Assembly: GCA_001630475.1 (NCBI GenBank)
Contig: KV419396.1
Coordinates: 124,001 to 188,000, forward strand
Direction: 5' to 3'
DNA: 64,000 nt
Origin: Sistotremastrum niveocremeum HHB9708
Lineage: Eukaryota > Basidiomycota > Agaricomycetes > Sistotremastrales > Sistotremastraceae
Made by a program: the position numbers and the translations under genes. This document shows, piece after piece, positions 47,679-59,325 of this stretch. Each line of letters opens with the position of its first letter. Within the stretch, counting starts at the first letter, position 1. Under the pieces are notes generated by a model that had not been told where the DNA came from, searched no databases, and was given only the letters and a program-made list of their open reading frames with translations.

Positions 47679-48234
47679 TCAAGGTACATATACAAGACCA
47701 CCTCGATACGTTCTGCGATTTTCATCCAGAAGACTCCTCAATTTACCAGCAACAATGCGCACGCGAGCACGGCTGGCGTCACCAACACCGCCCCCTGGCC
47801 ACGATGAAGCTACCGTCCAACATTCCGAGCAGGCTTTCGATGCGGTGTTGAGGGTCTCGAGCTCGAGCTCATTGCGGGTGTGAAGGGCTAACAGAATATC
47901 CACCAAAAAATTGAAGCCTTTGTCCCAGGTGTCGATGCCAGGAATACTAGGAATATGTTCCTGATTCACGGGTTCATTAGCCAGCTGATGGGCAGCCATT
48001 GTGGAAGGGTTCGTGGTGGTGTCTAGAAGCAGGTATGATGGTGATAGCGCCAGGAAATGTCGGAGCAATTGCTGATCTATGACTCCCCCCTCAGAGCTCA
48101 TCGAGCTAAGGGTGTCGATGACTGCCTGTCCATAATCGGTTGGAGGTCTAGGAGTTGTGTTCTATCGTCATCATCGCAACTGAACCTGACGACTTGGGCG
48201 TGCATGGCCGAACCTGAGTGGCACCCGCGCTCAT
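47679..48234 (-). CDS. Small conserved protein of unknown function
   Basis: Two exons, 48234-48214 (21 nt, seven codons) and 48161-47679, encode 167 residues. The short first exon was chosen because the frame before the Met at 48101 is open and reads NTTPRPPTDYGQAVIDTLSS after a good acceptor, and a 52-nt phase-0 GT-AG intron joins it to an ATG. The body is helical: LLRHFLALSPSYLLLDTTT, GIDTWDKGFNFLVDILLALH, ELELETLNTASKACSECW, ending ENRRTYRGGLVYVP. No targeting signal or known domain. A start at 48101 would shorten it by 27 residues. Divergent from CCDC47. Confidence 0.65.
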
Positions 48235-48503
48235 CGAGCGGTGTCGGGTGAAATGTATTAGCCAGGAAAAGGTAAGCACTGATTCAAGAGTCAGAGCGCT
48301 GCAACACAAAATCTGGATAAAACCAAGACATACGTCCAAAGGAAACGATTGTGCTAACAAGCGAGCAGGGCATAGAATAATAGGAGCCTATAAAGACATG
48401 GCGTGAAGAAGACTCAGGGTCAGCTATACGGAGGAACGGGTTAACGCCGTGCCTTCTCTTCCTCAGGTCACAGTTTCGGTCACAGCTCTTTGGATAGCAC
48501 TTC

Positions 48504-49906
48504 ATGTCGGTCCTGAACCAATACGCTGCGATACTTGGGAAGGCTCTCCAGCCCCCGTACGTGCCTCCCAGTGACCAGTATAACGGTTTGGAGTTCAAAT
48601 GGTGGAAATTCGCATTTCGGCCAGCTGGTACGTAATCCCCTGTATCCTCGCAATTTCTCGTCCATTAATTTCAAGTCTTCAAGAGTATCGGACCGAGGGC
48701 TACCTCGTCGCCTTTCTACTGGCCTATCTCATCACTTGGTTCTTCGGAAGTAGAACCATATCTCAAAAGGCTAAAGCTTGGTGCGTTTCAACAGTCCTGC
48801 AGCCCCTTCTCCGGTGACCGGAATTGCTTCAGGCTGAAAGCCCATCGCTCTCTTTACGGAGCACAGTTCTCGAAGCCATCCCCAGCGAATGGAGAGCTTG
48901 TTCAGGATGGCTTTACTTCATACTTCATCTTCTCTACCGGACGTCGATATGTGAAGACATTGCATAGCACCTTCGAGATGCGCCCTTTGCACGACCTTCT
49001 CCAGCTTATTGTCAATTTCGGATGGGGTCTTTACTTCTTTGACTACAAGAGTGAGGACGTGCTCCAGCTCGATTTCCACCTCCAGCCGTCCGTCGGAGGT
49101 CCTTCCAGTTGGGTTTGGGCCATCGTTAACAAGAATTACCTGAACCAGTCACGACAGGAGCGATGGGATCTGGTAAGTCTCATTATCCCAAGTCTAGCAG
49201 GTTGCTGACGACCCATAGTCTTTCACTAAAACCTCGGACCACCCCTCTCTGCCCATTACACTGACTGTAATGACAGAGGCGGCGGATGTGACCGACGCCT
49301 TGTTCAAGTCCATCTCATCCTCCAACACTCAGGCCAAAAATCTTCTGACCGCAATCTCGGACCCGGTGGTCCAGCCGTACTTCCATTCCCTTATTGTAAG
49401 TCGTTCTTTCCTTCTTGATCTACTCTGCTATCTACTCATGTTCCCAGATCACGGACCAACCTGGTGAACGACCCAAGACTGCGTTGAATGCCGATGAGAA
49501 AGAGCGCCACTTGGTGCTGACTCTCACTGTACCACCCTCATCCAAAGCTGCCGATACTCTACCCCTCGTCCAGGCCGTCTTCGGTCTCGTTGATCTTTTG
49601 GGCGGAAACCCTCCTCAGCTGAGGCCTGACACTAAGAACAAGCTTCGAAAAATGCGTGAAGATGTAGATGTCGAATTGAAGAAAGATGCGGAGAAAGAGA
49701 AACGTGAGCAGGAGGAAGATGCGAAGAGGAGCGAGAAGGCGAAGAAGAAGGAAGAGAAGATCGCCAAACTTTCTGCAGCAGAGCAGAAAAAGGTACGTGG
49801 ATACTCAGCTATGAAGAACCATCAAACTAATTCTCTGTGTCAGCTTCTCGAGAAAGATCAAAAGCGTGCTTTCCGCAAGGCACAAGGCAAAATGGTCAAG
49901 AAGTAG
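48504..49906 (+). CDS. CCDC47/PAT-complex ER membrane protein (DUF1682)
   Basis: ER membrane protein; in animals CCDC47 is part of the PAT/multipass translocon machinery and influences ER Ca2+. Start MSVLNQYAAILGKALQPPYV, then EFKWWKFAFRPAEYRTEGYL and one clear membrane helix (VAFLLAYLITWFFG). The cytosolic domain shows FSTGRRYVKTLHSTFEMRPL, HDLLQLIVNFGWGLYFFDYK, FHLQPS and WAIVNKN, matching the family's order. The C-terminus is a strongly charged coiled coil (KKDAEKEKREQEEDAKRSEK onward) ending FRKAQGKMVKK. Several introns of 50-65 nt near 48,626, 48,781, 49,172, 49,396 and 49,793. Length about 400 residues fits. Confidence 0.9.
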
Positions 49907-50192
49907 AAGCTGTGTCTATATAATATAATATACCACACATAAATTATGATCTGGAGCAAATATGCCTACGCATGTAATTTTGGAGACTATCTACTAGCCT
50001 CCAATGATCTGGTTGCAAATATATCGAGTGGATCCTCAATGCGTCTGAGATCACGGACCGGGTTCGGTAAACACAGTTCGATTCTGCCGTCATGTCAACA
50101 CTCGACCCGGTGCTTCTGCAGATCGCAAAAGAGAGCCAAGGCACGTCAATGCTTTATACTTGCTGATCTTATATGGATGAATACACTCAGAG

Positions 50193-51479
50193 ATGAATGG
50201 TGATCATTACAAAGTCCTGGATCGCCTGCCCTCTGCCCTTGAATTCTTGCGTTTAGTTCATATCTCTCGTCCAGTCTTAATTCTCGGTTGGGTCACCTTT
50301 GACGCGTACTACATTTTTCGATAACTATATCTTCAATCAGAGAGCCCTGTGAATGAACTTGCCCAATTTTCTGACGAATCTCTCCTCCAACGCATGGGAC
50401 AAAATGAAATTTCTATCGCGAAGACGCCCAGCGGGTAGGTTTCCTTGATATTGGACCCTCATATTATGATACAGTTGCTCTCCTTGCTTCCAGTCGAGCA
50501 GATGCTATAGTATATAGTGAAGGGGGTGAATACTTCGCAGAGCCTTGCACAGAAATGACGACCATGCAGGCTTTCCTTAATGAACTGACCAGTGCGTGAT
50601 GAAAACGCGTATGGCTTATGCCTCCAATTCCAACTTAGAGCAGACACCGACGCTTCAGAAGTGCTATACCTGCAATCACAGGATGGCAATGTGTACCGAG
50701 CTGAAGACTTCAACGAGGACCTAGACAAGTCTGAACGGCCACGGGACAGTGAGCTCAAGCTTCTGAGAGACATTGTCCCGCCACAGGTACCGTTTGTCAC
50801 CGAAGCGCTAGGCAGGTGACTTTATTCAACCAACCCAGGGAGTGTATGACTGATGAAGCACTTGGGTGACCAGACCAGCCGCCCGACGCGGTGAACCTCT
50901 GGATTGGAGATGAGCGTAGTGTCACCAGCATACATGCAGGTGAGTTCGTAAAAGCGTTAGTTGGGTTCAGAGTTCGCTGATTCCGATAGACCCTTACGAG
51001 AACGTATACACAGTCGTCCGAGGAGCGAAGCATTTCACGCTCTATCCGCCGACGGAGAGCTGCTTCATGGAAAGTATGTGATTTCCAGCATTCGATGATG
51101 GTAACCTGATGAAACAGGACGGTTGTATCGTCGCGCGGAATACCAACGGCCAAGGCCTGGGGCGCCCTTAGTCCTCAGGCCGAACGAGAATTCGGATGAC
51201 AAAATCCCGTGGCCTTCGTTGGTCGATCCAGACCAGGTTCCCCCGCTGGAAAGTATGCCAGTCCGGATCACTGTGGAGGCGGGACAGACCCTGTATCTTC
51301 CAGCTGGCTGGTGGCACTACGTCCGACAAAGCAACGACCATACCGGCAAATGTGTGGCCATTAACTGGTGGTATGATATGGAGATGCAAGGCTCCAGATG
51401 GCTCTGGCTCAGCTTTCTGAAAGGCGAGCTTGGGGACGGGGAGGCGTTTAGTGAGGAGGATGATTCCGATACGGATTAA
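50193..51479 (+). CDS. JmjC-domain protein JMJD7-like
   Basis: Fe(II)/2-oxoglutarate-dependent oxygenase of the JMJD7 branch; human JMJD7 is a lysyl hydroxylase of DRG GTPases. Seven exons (50193-50286, 50341-50434, 50494-50591, 50644-50811, 50874-50939, 50990-51073, 51118-51479) sum to 966 nt, 321 residues. Motifs: SDESLLQRMGQNEISIAKTP, FVTEAL..PPDAVNLWIGDE, the metal-binding HxD in SVTSIHADPYENVYTVVRGA, KHFTLYPPTE, LPAGWWHYV with the second metal His, and AINWWYDMEMQGSRW. The whole iron triad is present. The intron 50812-50873 works in frame only with a GC donor. The C-terminus is acidic (SEEDDSDTD). Its stop codon overlaps that of ORC4. Confidence 0.9.
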
Positions 51480-53537
51480 AGGGATCTCGAGAACCATTTC
51501 TTGAGGTTTGTTTGACCAGTTCTGTCAATGGCGAGCCTGATCTCCTCTCGCTCTATCGCACATCGATATTTGTTGTATCGTTTATCAAAGTTCGATGATG
51601 CCGCCGTCGTGCTTTCAAATATTTGGGCTTCGACGAGATTCTCGAAAGCCTGATAACCCCGAAGTCAGCGCTCGAAAAATGATACCCAGAGAATACTCAC
51701 TACAAGGAGCACGCTTGTTTCACATTTTACCATGCCAACAGATCCACCGGCCAGCTGGACGGGCGCACTTTGCACAATACGGACATACTCTTTGAAGTCC
51801 GATTCCAAGGCTGCAAAAGTAAAGATGGCTTGACCAGATGTAAGCCTGTGAGCTGCCGCGATAAGTAAAACCGCCGTGGGATATGAAAGATCTACAAAAA
51901 TTTAGACCTGAGGAACACTCGAGAAGCCAAGGACTCACTTCGCAATTGTGGAAAATTAGACTCAGGTCTAGGGAGATCATCACTCAGCCATGGAGCTTCG
52001 GGCTTCAGCATCACCACCTTCGACATCTGATACAATCAATCAAAATTTGATAAAACATGAGAGAACCGAGGTACCAGAGCGTTTCGAAGCAACGGAACAC
52101 TTCTGACAATGCTGAAAGTCTCGGCGAACCAGTCGACCACACTCTTCGACTCGAAAAATCGCTGAACGCTGGCAAGCCAAATTTTATTCCACTCTTTTGA
52201 CGTTGCTGGTGGAGGAACCGTGAGGCATGCTTTAGCGAGGCCTGTAAATTCTTCCAGAGTCGCTGGAGTACCAACTCGAATAGTCCTGTGACTGAACCGA
52301 CTCTTGACTCGCTTTTCGAGTAAAGTCAGGGTGTCAAGTCTCGAGGTGACTCCAATGACGGCTAGACCTTTATGTCCTTCGCCCACTCTGATGGATTGCA
52401 CGGTGTCCAAAAGACAGTACAAAAGAGCCTGTCTCGCATGTCCCGTGAACAGATCGAAGGCGTCCATGACGATGATAGTTGGTCGTGGTAATGAAGGCAG
52501 TGAAGATATCAGTGCGGGAAGATGAGCGGGTGGTGGCAGGGCCGCAAAGTCATTCGTCTCGACATTAATCATCTCTTCGTCTTCTTCCTGACCCCACGAA
52601 GTTCCAAGCTGGCTCGAGACTTGTCGAGCAATCTCTTTCATGGCCAGACGATCATTGATTTGGGCATGTCCAGATAATCGAACAATAATCGGCCGAGGTT
52701 TGAGTTCTCTTAGAGCTTCTTCAATTACCTGTCCGACGTTAATCGAAGCTCAAGACAAAAATAATAGAAACGCACTCGTGTCTTCCCACTTCCTTTGGGT
52801 CCGAGAATCAAACAACTGTTTCCTTCATCTCTCACCGCCGATCCAGCAAGTAACTCAGAAAGTTGCGCGAGAGCCTTCCCTCTTCCACCGACGTCAACGC
52901 CTTCGATGTTGGGAGGATCCTGCAGAGCTTGCAAAACAGCACGTTTCTGGGCCCAAAAAGCCTCGCGTAAATGTTCAGGAACAGATGGGGGCAGGACCAG
53001 TGGCCCTTCATCAGGCTCTTCGATCATATTCGTCTCGACTTCTTCCTCAGCCTCTTTCTCTTGCTCCTTCTCTGGCTGTTGTTCGAGGACATCGTGCATT
53101 ACTACATCGTCACTTCCAAACATCGGAGTCTCCGGAACAACCATCGCGACATCCTTCTCAACAGCAGCTCGAACACGCGGCCGTGAAGGAGTTGATGGTG
53201 TCGGGGTGCCCGCAGTGACACTAGTGGAATCCTGAGCCCTCCGACGCGGCGAACGCGTTGGAGTCGTGATATCAACGGACATCACAAGAGATCTCTTCGG
53301 CTTGACAGGGCTCCTAGGTGGAGGAGTTGCCAAACGCGAAACTTTAGGCGCAATGTTGAGTTCATCTTCATCGTCAGTGGGAGGCACAGGAGACGAATTT
53401 CTGGGTTTGACAGTGCGTTTAGGCTTAGGTTTAGTGGGAGTGGGGATTGGGGTGGGTGGACCACTTGATCTGAGCTGTCGTTTTGTAGGTGAAGTGGAAG
53501 AACGAGCAGGCGAAGCTTCAGATTTTCTCTTAGGCAT
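51476..53537 (-). CDS. ORC4: Origin recognition complex subunit 4
   Basis: AAA+ subunit of the origin recognition complex that marks replication origins. The N-terminal 200 residues are a basic, Pro/Ser/Thr-rich disordered tail (MPKRKSEASPARSSTSPTKR) with several S/T-P sites. The AAA+ core has Walker A LGPKGSGKTR (about 52,780), Walker B-like RPTIIVMDAFDLF, sensor-1-like GLAVIGVTSRLDTLTLLEKR and RVKSRFSHRTIRV. Walker B reads MDAFD rather than the usual LDEFD, with Ala in place of Glu. The C-terminal winged-helix part ends YRCAIEREEIRLAIDRTGQT, NLKKWFSRSL, the hallmark of Orc4. I used the Met at 53537. Its stop (51478-51476) overlaps the JMJD7 stop. Confidence 0.92.
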
Positions 53538-53647
53538 GGTGCCGTTCAAGAGGCCGTGGGAATCATTGAGTTTCCTTTTGCATCACGTCCATCGCTCACA
53601 TTCGCCAAAAAGAAAATTAAAATACAAGGAAATATAGATACAGAAAG

Positions 53648-56600
53648 CTAAGCAGTTCGATTTTTCTCCGCAATATCAGGAGGAGGCTTCACCTCCTTCG
53701 TGTTCCCCGCAACACTCGCCGTTCGCCCAAGATTGAAACCCTTCCCAATCTCCAATAACCGCTCTGCCCACCCTTTAGTTACCTCCACAACAGACACGTC
53801 GTCAAAGTTGATCCCAACCATGTTCTGATCCTCTCTCTCAAGATCTTCTCGGGCTTCAGCAACACCCATTTCCTCAAGAAATTCTTCTTCGGTCCTCCCT
53901 CGTCCGTCTACACGGACATAACCACCAGGCATCGTCTCCTCAAGATACGGATACACATGCGAGATAGTTGAATTTGAGGATTCTCCATGTCCAGAGCCAG
54001 GTAGTTCCCGAACAGTCTTGTATATATGACTGCGCTGAGTCGCAACCCACTGTCGAAGGAGCTTGACATTTTGCCATAGCTTGAAAGGTTGAATCTGTTT
54101 GGACTGATAATGCACGGTGTTGACTTGTTTCTCCACACGGGCTGAATCGTCCCTGAGTTGCTCTACTGCTTGGATAATTTTCCGCTTGTCCTGGATCTGG
54201 GATAGAAGGGGTTGGTTACGCGACTGTTCATGGAACAGATCGGCGTTCCTAGCGCTCTGGACGCGCTCTACAGTCTGGGAAACGGTGTGAGCCACAGATG
54301 GGATCAAGATCGAAGACGATTTACCTCGAGTAGCTGCATCACATTACTCAAGTGGCGCTCCCGCATTCGCATAACCAACAACTCGCCACAAAGATCCGCA
54401 TCGATCTTCATATATTCAAGGGGCAAAAGCCTCGTGCCTCTTATGCTCTGGAGATCCGTGAAGCTATGTCTCCTAACAGAAATTAAAAATGAAACACGAA
54501 AAAACCATTCGATCGAGAAAATTTACCTCGCGAGGAGTTTGTCTCGATCAACAATCTCCACTTCAGACTCATCAGACTCAAACTCCGACGGAGTGCCCGG
54601 CCGACTGCGCAAAGAAACCAATCTATCTCTCCCCTCTCGTTTACCAGTGTCATTTGCACTGAACGGGTCAGCCCAACTCGTAAGCCGAGGACTAGGATAG
54701 ATGCCGATTGGACGTATACGCCGAGGAAAATGATCCGGTTTCGCAGTCTTCTGGTCTCGTTCGGAGCCGGAGCCATTTCCAGGTCTCGATACGGAGCCGT
54801 AAGCGCGTGTTATCTGTCCTTGTATCGGCGATTCTGGCCCACTCGTCGTGTCATAGACTTCACTGTCGCTGCAAAAAATCAGGATGCAGAAAATGAACCA
54901 CGCGATGTTAAATTTACCCAGCAACGGTGGCCGAAGGTAGAAGTGTATTTGATTTTGAGAATGCAGAAGAGCCATCTCTTGTTATATCAGACGGGCTCAG
55001 ATCTCTAGATGTGATATCTATGCTCTTCTTGGATCTTGAGGTTGGCAAAATGGTAAAATCCCAACTGAACCATCGTGAGCAACAGATCACGATCAAGGCC
55101 CGCGAAAAAAATACCTCCTCCAATTATCCATCGCCCTTTGCCTCCGAGACGGACTGAATCTTGATCTCGGTTCCCTGTCGTCATCATCTGAGGTTCTATC
55201 GGACAGATCACCATCGGTATCATGTTTCGAACGTTCACGGGCTTCCTGGAGAGCCGTCTGAGACTTGCCGAGCCAGAGGGCCTTGATACTGGCGGCACCA
55301 TCCACTGCGCCCTTTGAATCGCCGATGACGATATTCACCAAGGTGGCCAGATCGGATGTCGCATAGATAGGAACTGCAGGAGATCCGGATCGAAAATCCC
55401 GGCTTAGATCGTCAAGTTTGTGCATGATTACACGGTGAACTTTGTAATAAGTCTCCGAGGGTTTAACCTTTTGATATGCGGCGTCAATTAGTCGAAGAGT
55501 TGATAAGGTTAGATAGCCCGGTAAGTGATGACTGGAAGACGCCGAAGGTTGTAGGCTGAGAGAAACTGACGAGGCGCCCCTGCTAGAATGAACAAAATGG
55601 GCCAGAGAGCGGAGAAGGGCCTGAGGATGGAGAAATGGATCATGGGGTACGCCCTGTGCAAGGGGTCAGTTTTGCAATCCATCTCGATATATGGACTAAC
55701 ATGGGGAGTGCCTATCGCAGCCAGCTTATTTCGGGTAGTTGCTACAATAGACAGCAACGCTGCAACCACGGTGGGATCAGCCACTCTTTCCATAGGCTAG
55801 AAAAGGGTAAGTTTGATGATTAGAGAGAAGGTATCGAACTTGCTTCTAATGACAGGGTTGCTTCGCCAATTTCAACCGTCCACCGTTCCAATCCTTTGAC
55901 AGTAACATCACAGAGCAAGCCATTCCTCTGCGACCGGCCGATCTCAAACATCCCAAACAGAGAAAGGGCCGTCTGAAGCAGCTGAATGAGGCCCAGAACG
56001 GATACAGTAAGAGAGTCTTGACATGATCCCTCCCGAGGCACGTGTGGAAAGTGGTATGTGGACATGAACCGTGTTAGGGTAACTTCGCTATTCAAGCGTG
56101 AGACAGGGACAGGGAACATAACTGAATCATAGCTCACTTGGGTTCCTCCAGGGTTAATGCACTTCGGCCACTACAACCCATTCTGGACAAGTTGATGTTT
56201 GCATATAGCCTTTCACGTGAAGCAAGAAAATCGCCCGTTGGGATTTGCACAATCGTGAAATCTGAACGGAAATTTGCCAGAGATGTAACCATGAGAGTTC
56301 CCATAGATGTCTATATACTTCATCAACATGAATAGGAACGGTGGTTGACAGCTATCTTGCCTCTTTCGGACGAGCGCCATCACGCTTCAGGGAACGGACT
56401 GCATTGTCAAACTCGGCTTGGGCTTCGCTCTCGGACAAGCCGTGCGAGGGTTCGAGGATCGTGACAGATATCTAGACAAGTTAGGACGCGAAGCGCAGAA
56501 GGAGTTCGGGATCCACCTTGTGCTGAGAGTCACCGGTAGCGACAGCGAGCGTTGTGACGAAACGCGTTCGCTCAACGACCCTGCGATGGCTGAGCACTTG

Positions 56601-56887
56601 AAATAACTAAAAAATGACAAGTCGTACCATTTCTCGACAGCATATAGCTGGTAGCCAGAGATTTGGGTCTGGGTGACGAGGTGAAAGGAGCCTAGATCTG
56701 ACCACCAGATATGTGGCGGTCTGTGGATTGTAGGGGTCGAAGCAAGACTGTCTGAGCGCGGAGATTTGGTGAGGCGGGCGGTGACGTTGGTGTGTCGGTG
56801 TCGGGGCGGCGAGACGGGCTGAGAGGGCGCAGGTTCGTAGTGATGAGTCGTCGGGATGATGAGGCGGCGCGACGAGGAGGAGTACAT
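53648..56887 (-). CDS. STB6-like N-terminal domain protein
   Basis: Large protein with the fungal STB6-like N-terminal domain; yeast Stb2/Stb6 bind the Sin3 corepressor, but the role here is unknown. The start exon (MYSSSSRRLIIPTTHHYEPA at 56887) leads to the domain core ISGYQLYAVEKW, then after a 48-70 nt intron VVERTRFVTTLAVATGDSQH and ISVTILEPSHGLSESEAQAE. Further blocks are MVTSLANFRSDFTIVQIPTG, LGLIQLLQTALSLFGMF, ADPTVVAALLSIVATTRNKL, ETYYKVHRVIMHKLDDLSRD, SDLATLVNIVIGDSKGAVDG and AASIKALWLGKSQ, in the order known for this family. The C-terminal third (53,650-54,900) is acidic and helical (AVEQLRDDSARVEKQ). One gene rather than two is inferred from the continuous frame across the intron near 55,610-55,740. 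Confidence 0.75.
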
Positions 56888-57084
56888 GCGGAGATCAAAT
56901 GGAATGCCGAGAACGGCGAATTTCCAAGTATGGTGTCGGAGTTGAATTGGCACGATCTCCGGAGCCGCGGGATGCGATCGGACGCCGGGAGATTGGACAG
57001 AAGCCGGACGATGAGAGGACGGATTCTCAGGGATCACGACTCACTCAGTGACTGCTATTTGCACATCGACAGCTGCTACGCCCA

Positions 57085-59325
57085 ATGCCCGACGATGGCG
57101 GACGCACAGGGACAGACGACGGCCCCGATGATCCCGACGATGTATCCCGCCCGCCCCCGCCACGTCCCGACGCCCGAGCCCGTCTCGATCCTGCCCCGGA
57201 CGATGGACACGCTCGTTCTGGTGACAGTGCGCCCTCTTCTCGTCCAGCCAGCCTCGCCCCCAATCCAGCGACGCCCCCTCTCCGCCCACGATCGATCTCG
57301 CCACGCCGTCCCCACTCCCGATCGCCCGACCGACCGCTCCCTTCGTCTGCTCAAATATCTCGTCCCTTTTCCCGTCCGCCCGACGCTCGTCCGCTGCCCC
57401 CATCCCCGTCGTCGCTCATGGACAAGCTCGTCCCCCTCCTCCGCTGTCCCCTCTGCGACCCGCCCCGCCTCCTGACGGTCCCGACGACCCTGCGTTGTGG
57501 CCACTCCGTTTGTGCTCGTCATGTCCAGTTGGATGCCTCCGAATCTTCACCATCTCCTAACATCACCTCGTCGCTGCTCCTTCCATCTTGTCCGCTCCCA
57601 ACATGCACCCAGTCCCGTCAATCAGCCACCTCAGCCACTACCATGCAGCCAGACATACCCCGCACCTCCAACGTCATTTATCGCCCGTCAAACACCAGAG
57701 AAACAACTCCACATCCATTTCGTATGGCCGTAAAAGTTCCTCAAGCCACCCCAGACGTGTTGTTGTCAAAAACAGTCGACCTCGTTCGCCGTTCGCTTCG
57801 TGGTTCCAACCATGCGGACCTCGCCCCTCGTTTTAGCGATGATGAAGAACATGACGACTCTGACCAGGATTCCCAGCCTAGCGGTTCGCGTCGTGCCTCC
57901 AAACGTCGTCGCCGCACTAGCCCAGTCCAGCCAACGAGACGTCCAGGTCCAGAAGACGCACAACATTTTGAGAAGGAACTGCTACAAGAACTCACCTGCG
58001 AAATATGTTACATGCTTCTCTACAAGCCTATAACATCTCCTTGTCAACATGTGCGGCTTCCACCACTTTATTCTTCATTTCTTATAACATTTTTTCCGTC
58101 TTGGCACCTCATAGACTTTCTGTTCCAAATGTCTTCAGCGTTCTATGGACCACAACCAAAAATGTCCTTTGTGTAGACAGGATCTCCCCGGCTTTCATTA
58201 CTTTCAAGATCACCCGGTCAACAAGGTCGTATTATCTATTTGTACGTCATCCTCTCGCCCCATCGCCAGCCACTCACTCACTTGCTGCGCACAGTATTGG
58301 AAGCTTTTCCGGAATCGTATCAGGAACGAGGTGAACAACTACTGGCCGAAGAACGGGATGCGCGCCTCGATACCCCAATTTTTGTCTGTCAATTGACCTT
58401 TCCCGGCATGCCCACCCTCCTACACTTTTTCGAGCCCAGGTCAGTGCTTCCACAGCTAGCCAGGCACAAATTAAATTTCTGTCCACAGATATCGACTCAT
58501 GCTCCGTCGATGTTTGGAGCAAACTGTCCCTCGGTTCGGCATGATCATGCCTCCACGACCTGGAGGCACGACTGAGTATGGCACGATGCTCGAGATCCGG
58601 TCAGTACAAATGTTACCCGATGGCAGAAGTATGGTCGAAACCTCTGGATCACATCGCTTTCGAATCCTCGAAAGAGGTACTTTTGACGGGTACATGGTCG
58701 GACGCATCGAGGGGGTGCACGACCTCGATGACGACGTCGAGCCTGAAGCCGCCAGAATTCTTACTGCTCCAGACTCTGCGGGACCTCAGATGAGCCAATT
58801 GACGGGTCGTCAAGTATCCCTTACCAGCACTCGACAGCCACAATCCTCTGCTCCACGTCCTTCTTCCGGTCCCTCAGGTCCATCCAACGTCGCTGGCACG
58901 AGTTCAACAACACGGCCGCGTGGATCACATTCAGAGCCGAGTAATGCAGAACTCGTGGCTATCTGCCATGCTTTTGTCGACCAGCTACGGAGTGGCATGG
59001 CCCCATGGGTCGTACAACGCCTCAACAACACATATGGTCCCATGCCTTCCGACATTGGCAATTTTACATTTTGGATGGGTCTGGTGCGTATATATCATTC
59101 TTCGTTCCACTGCATAACATAAACTGGAATTATTAGGTACTCCCTATCGACGAGCACGAAAAAGCCAAGCTATTGCCTATTCGCAGTCCCCGACTACGAC
59201 TCCGTCTGCTCGTTCATTGGATAGAGCAGCTGAATAGTCAATGGTTCGCGGTACTCATTTTAGTTATACCCACGCTGACCAATTTAATCTCAAGGTGGTT
59301 CATGAACGGCTGTACGATCTGCTAG
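57085..59325 (+). CDS. RING/LON-domain protein (LONRF-like ubiquitin ligase)
   Basis: Likely E3 ubiquitin ligase with the LONRF architecture. A long Pro/Arg/Asp-rich N-terminus is followed by a first Cys-rich RING-like motif (LLRCPLCDPPRLLTVPTTLR, CGHSVCARH, about residues 110-150), an acidic-basic linker (DDEEHDDSDQD, KRRRRTSP), and a complete RING (TCEICYMLLYKPITSPCQHT, FCSKC, KCPLCRQDL) spanning an intron at about 58,052-58,119. The Lon substrate-binding N-domain follows (PIFVCQLTFPGMPTLLHFFE, RYRLMLRRCLEQTVPRFGMI, SGSHRFRILERGTFDGYMVG) and ends PSDIGNFTFWMGLVLPIDEH and LVHWIEQLNSQWWF. The last exon adds MNGCTIC before the stop. No Lon protease domain, so this is not a protease. Confidence 0.9.

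Noticed and set aside
50812-50820. Frameshift or pseudogene in the JmjC gene
   Set aside because: A GC-AG intron accounts for the frame, and all metal ligands are intact.
55509-55793. Separate gene starting at 55793 (MERVADPTVVAALLS)
   Set aside because: The block is a known internal part of STB6-like proteins, and upstream exons carry the N-terminal domain, so I joined them.
56888-57037. STB6-like gene start at 57037
   Set aside because: The extension overlaps the promoter of the divergent gene and looks non-coding; RRLIIPTTHHY at 56887 matches a family-like start.
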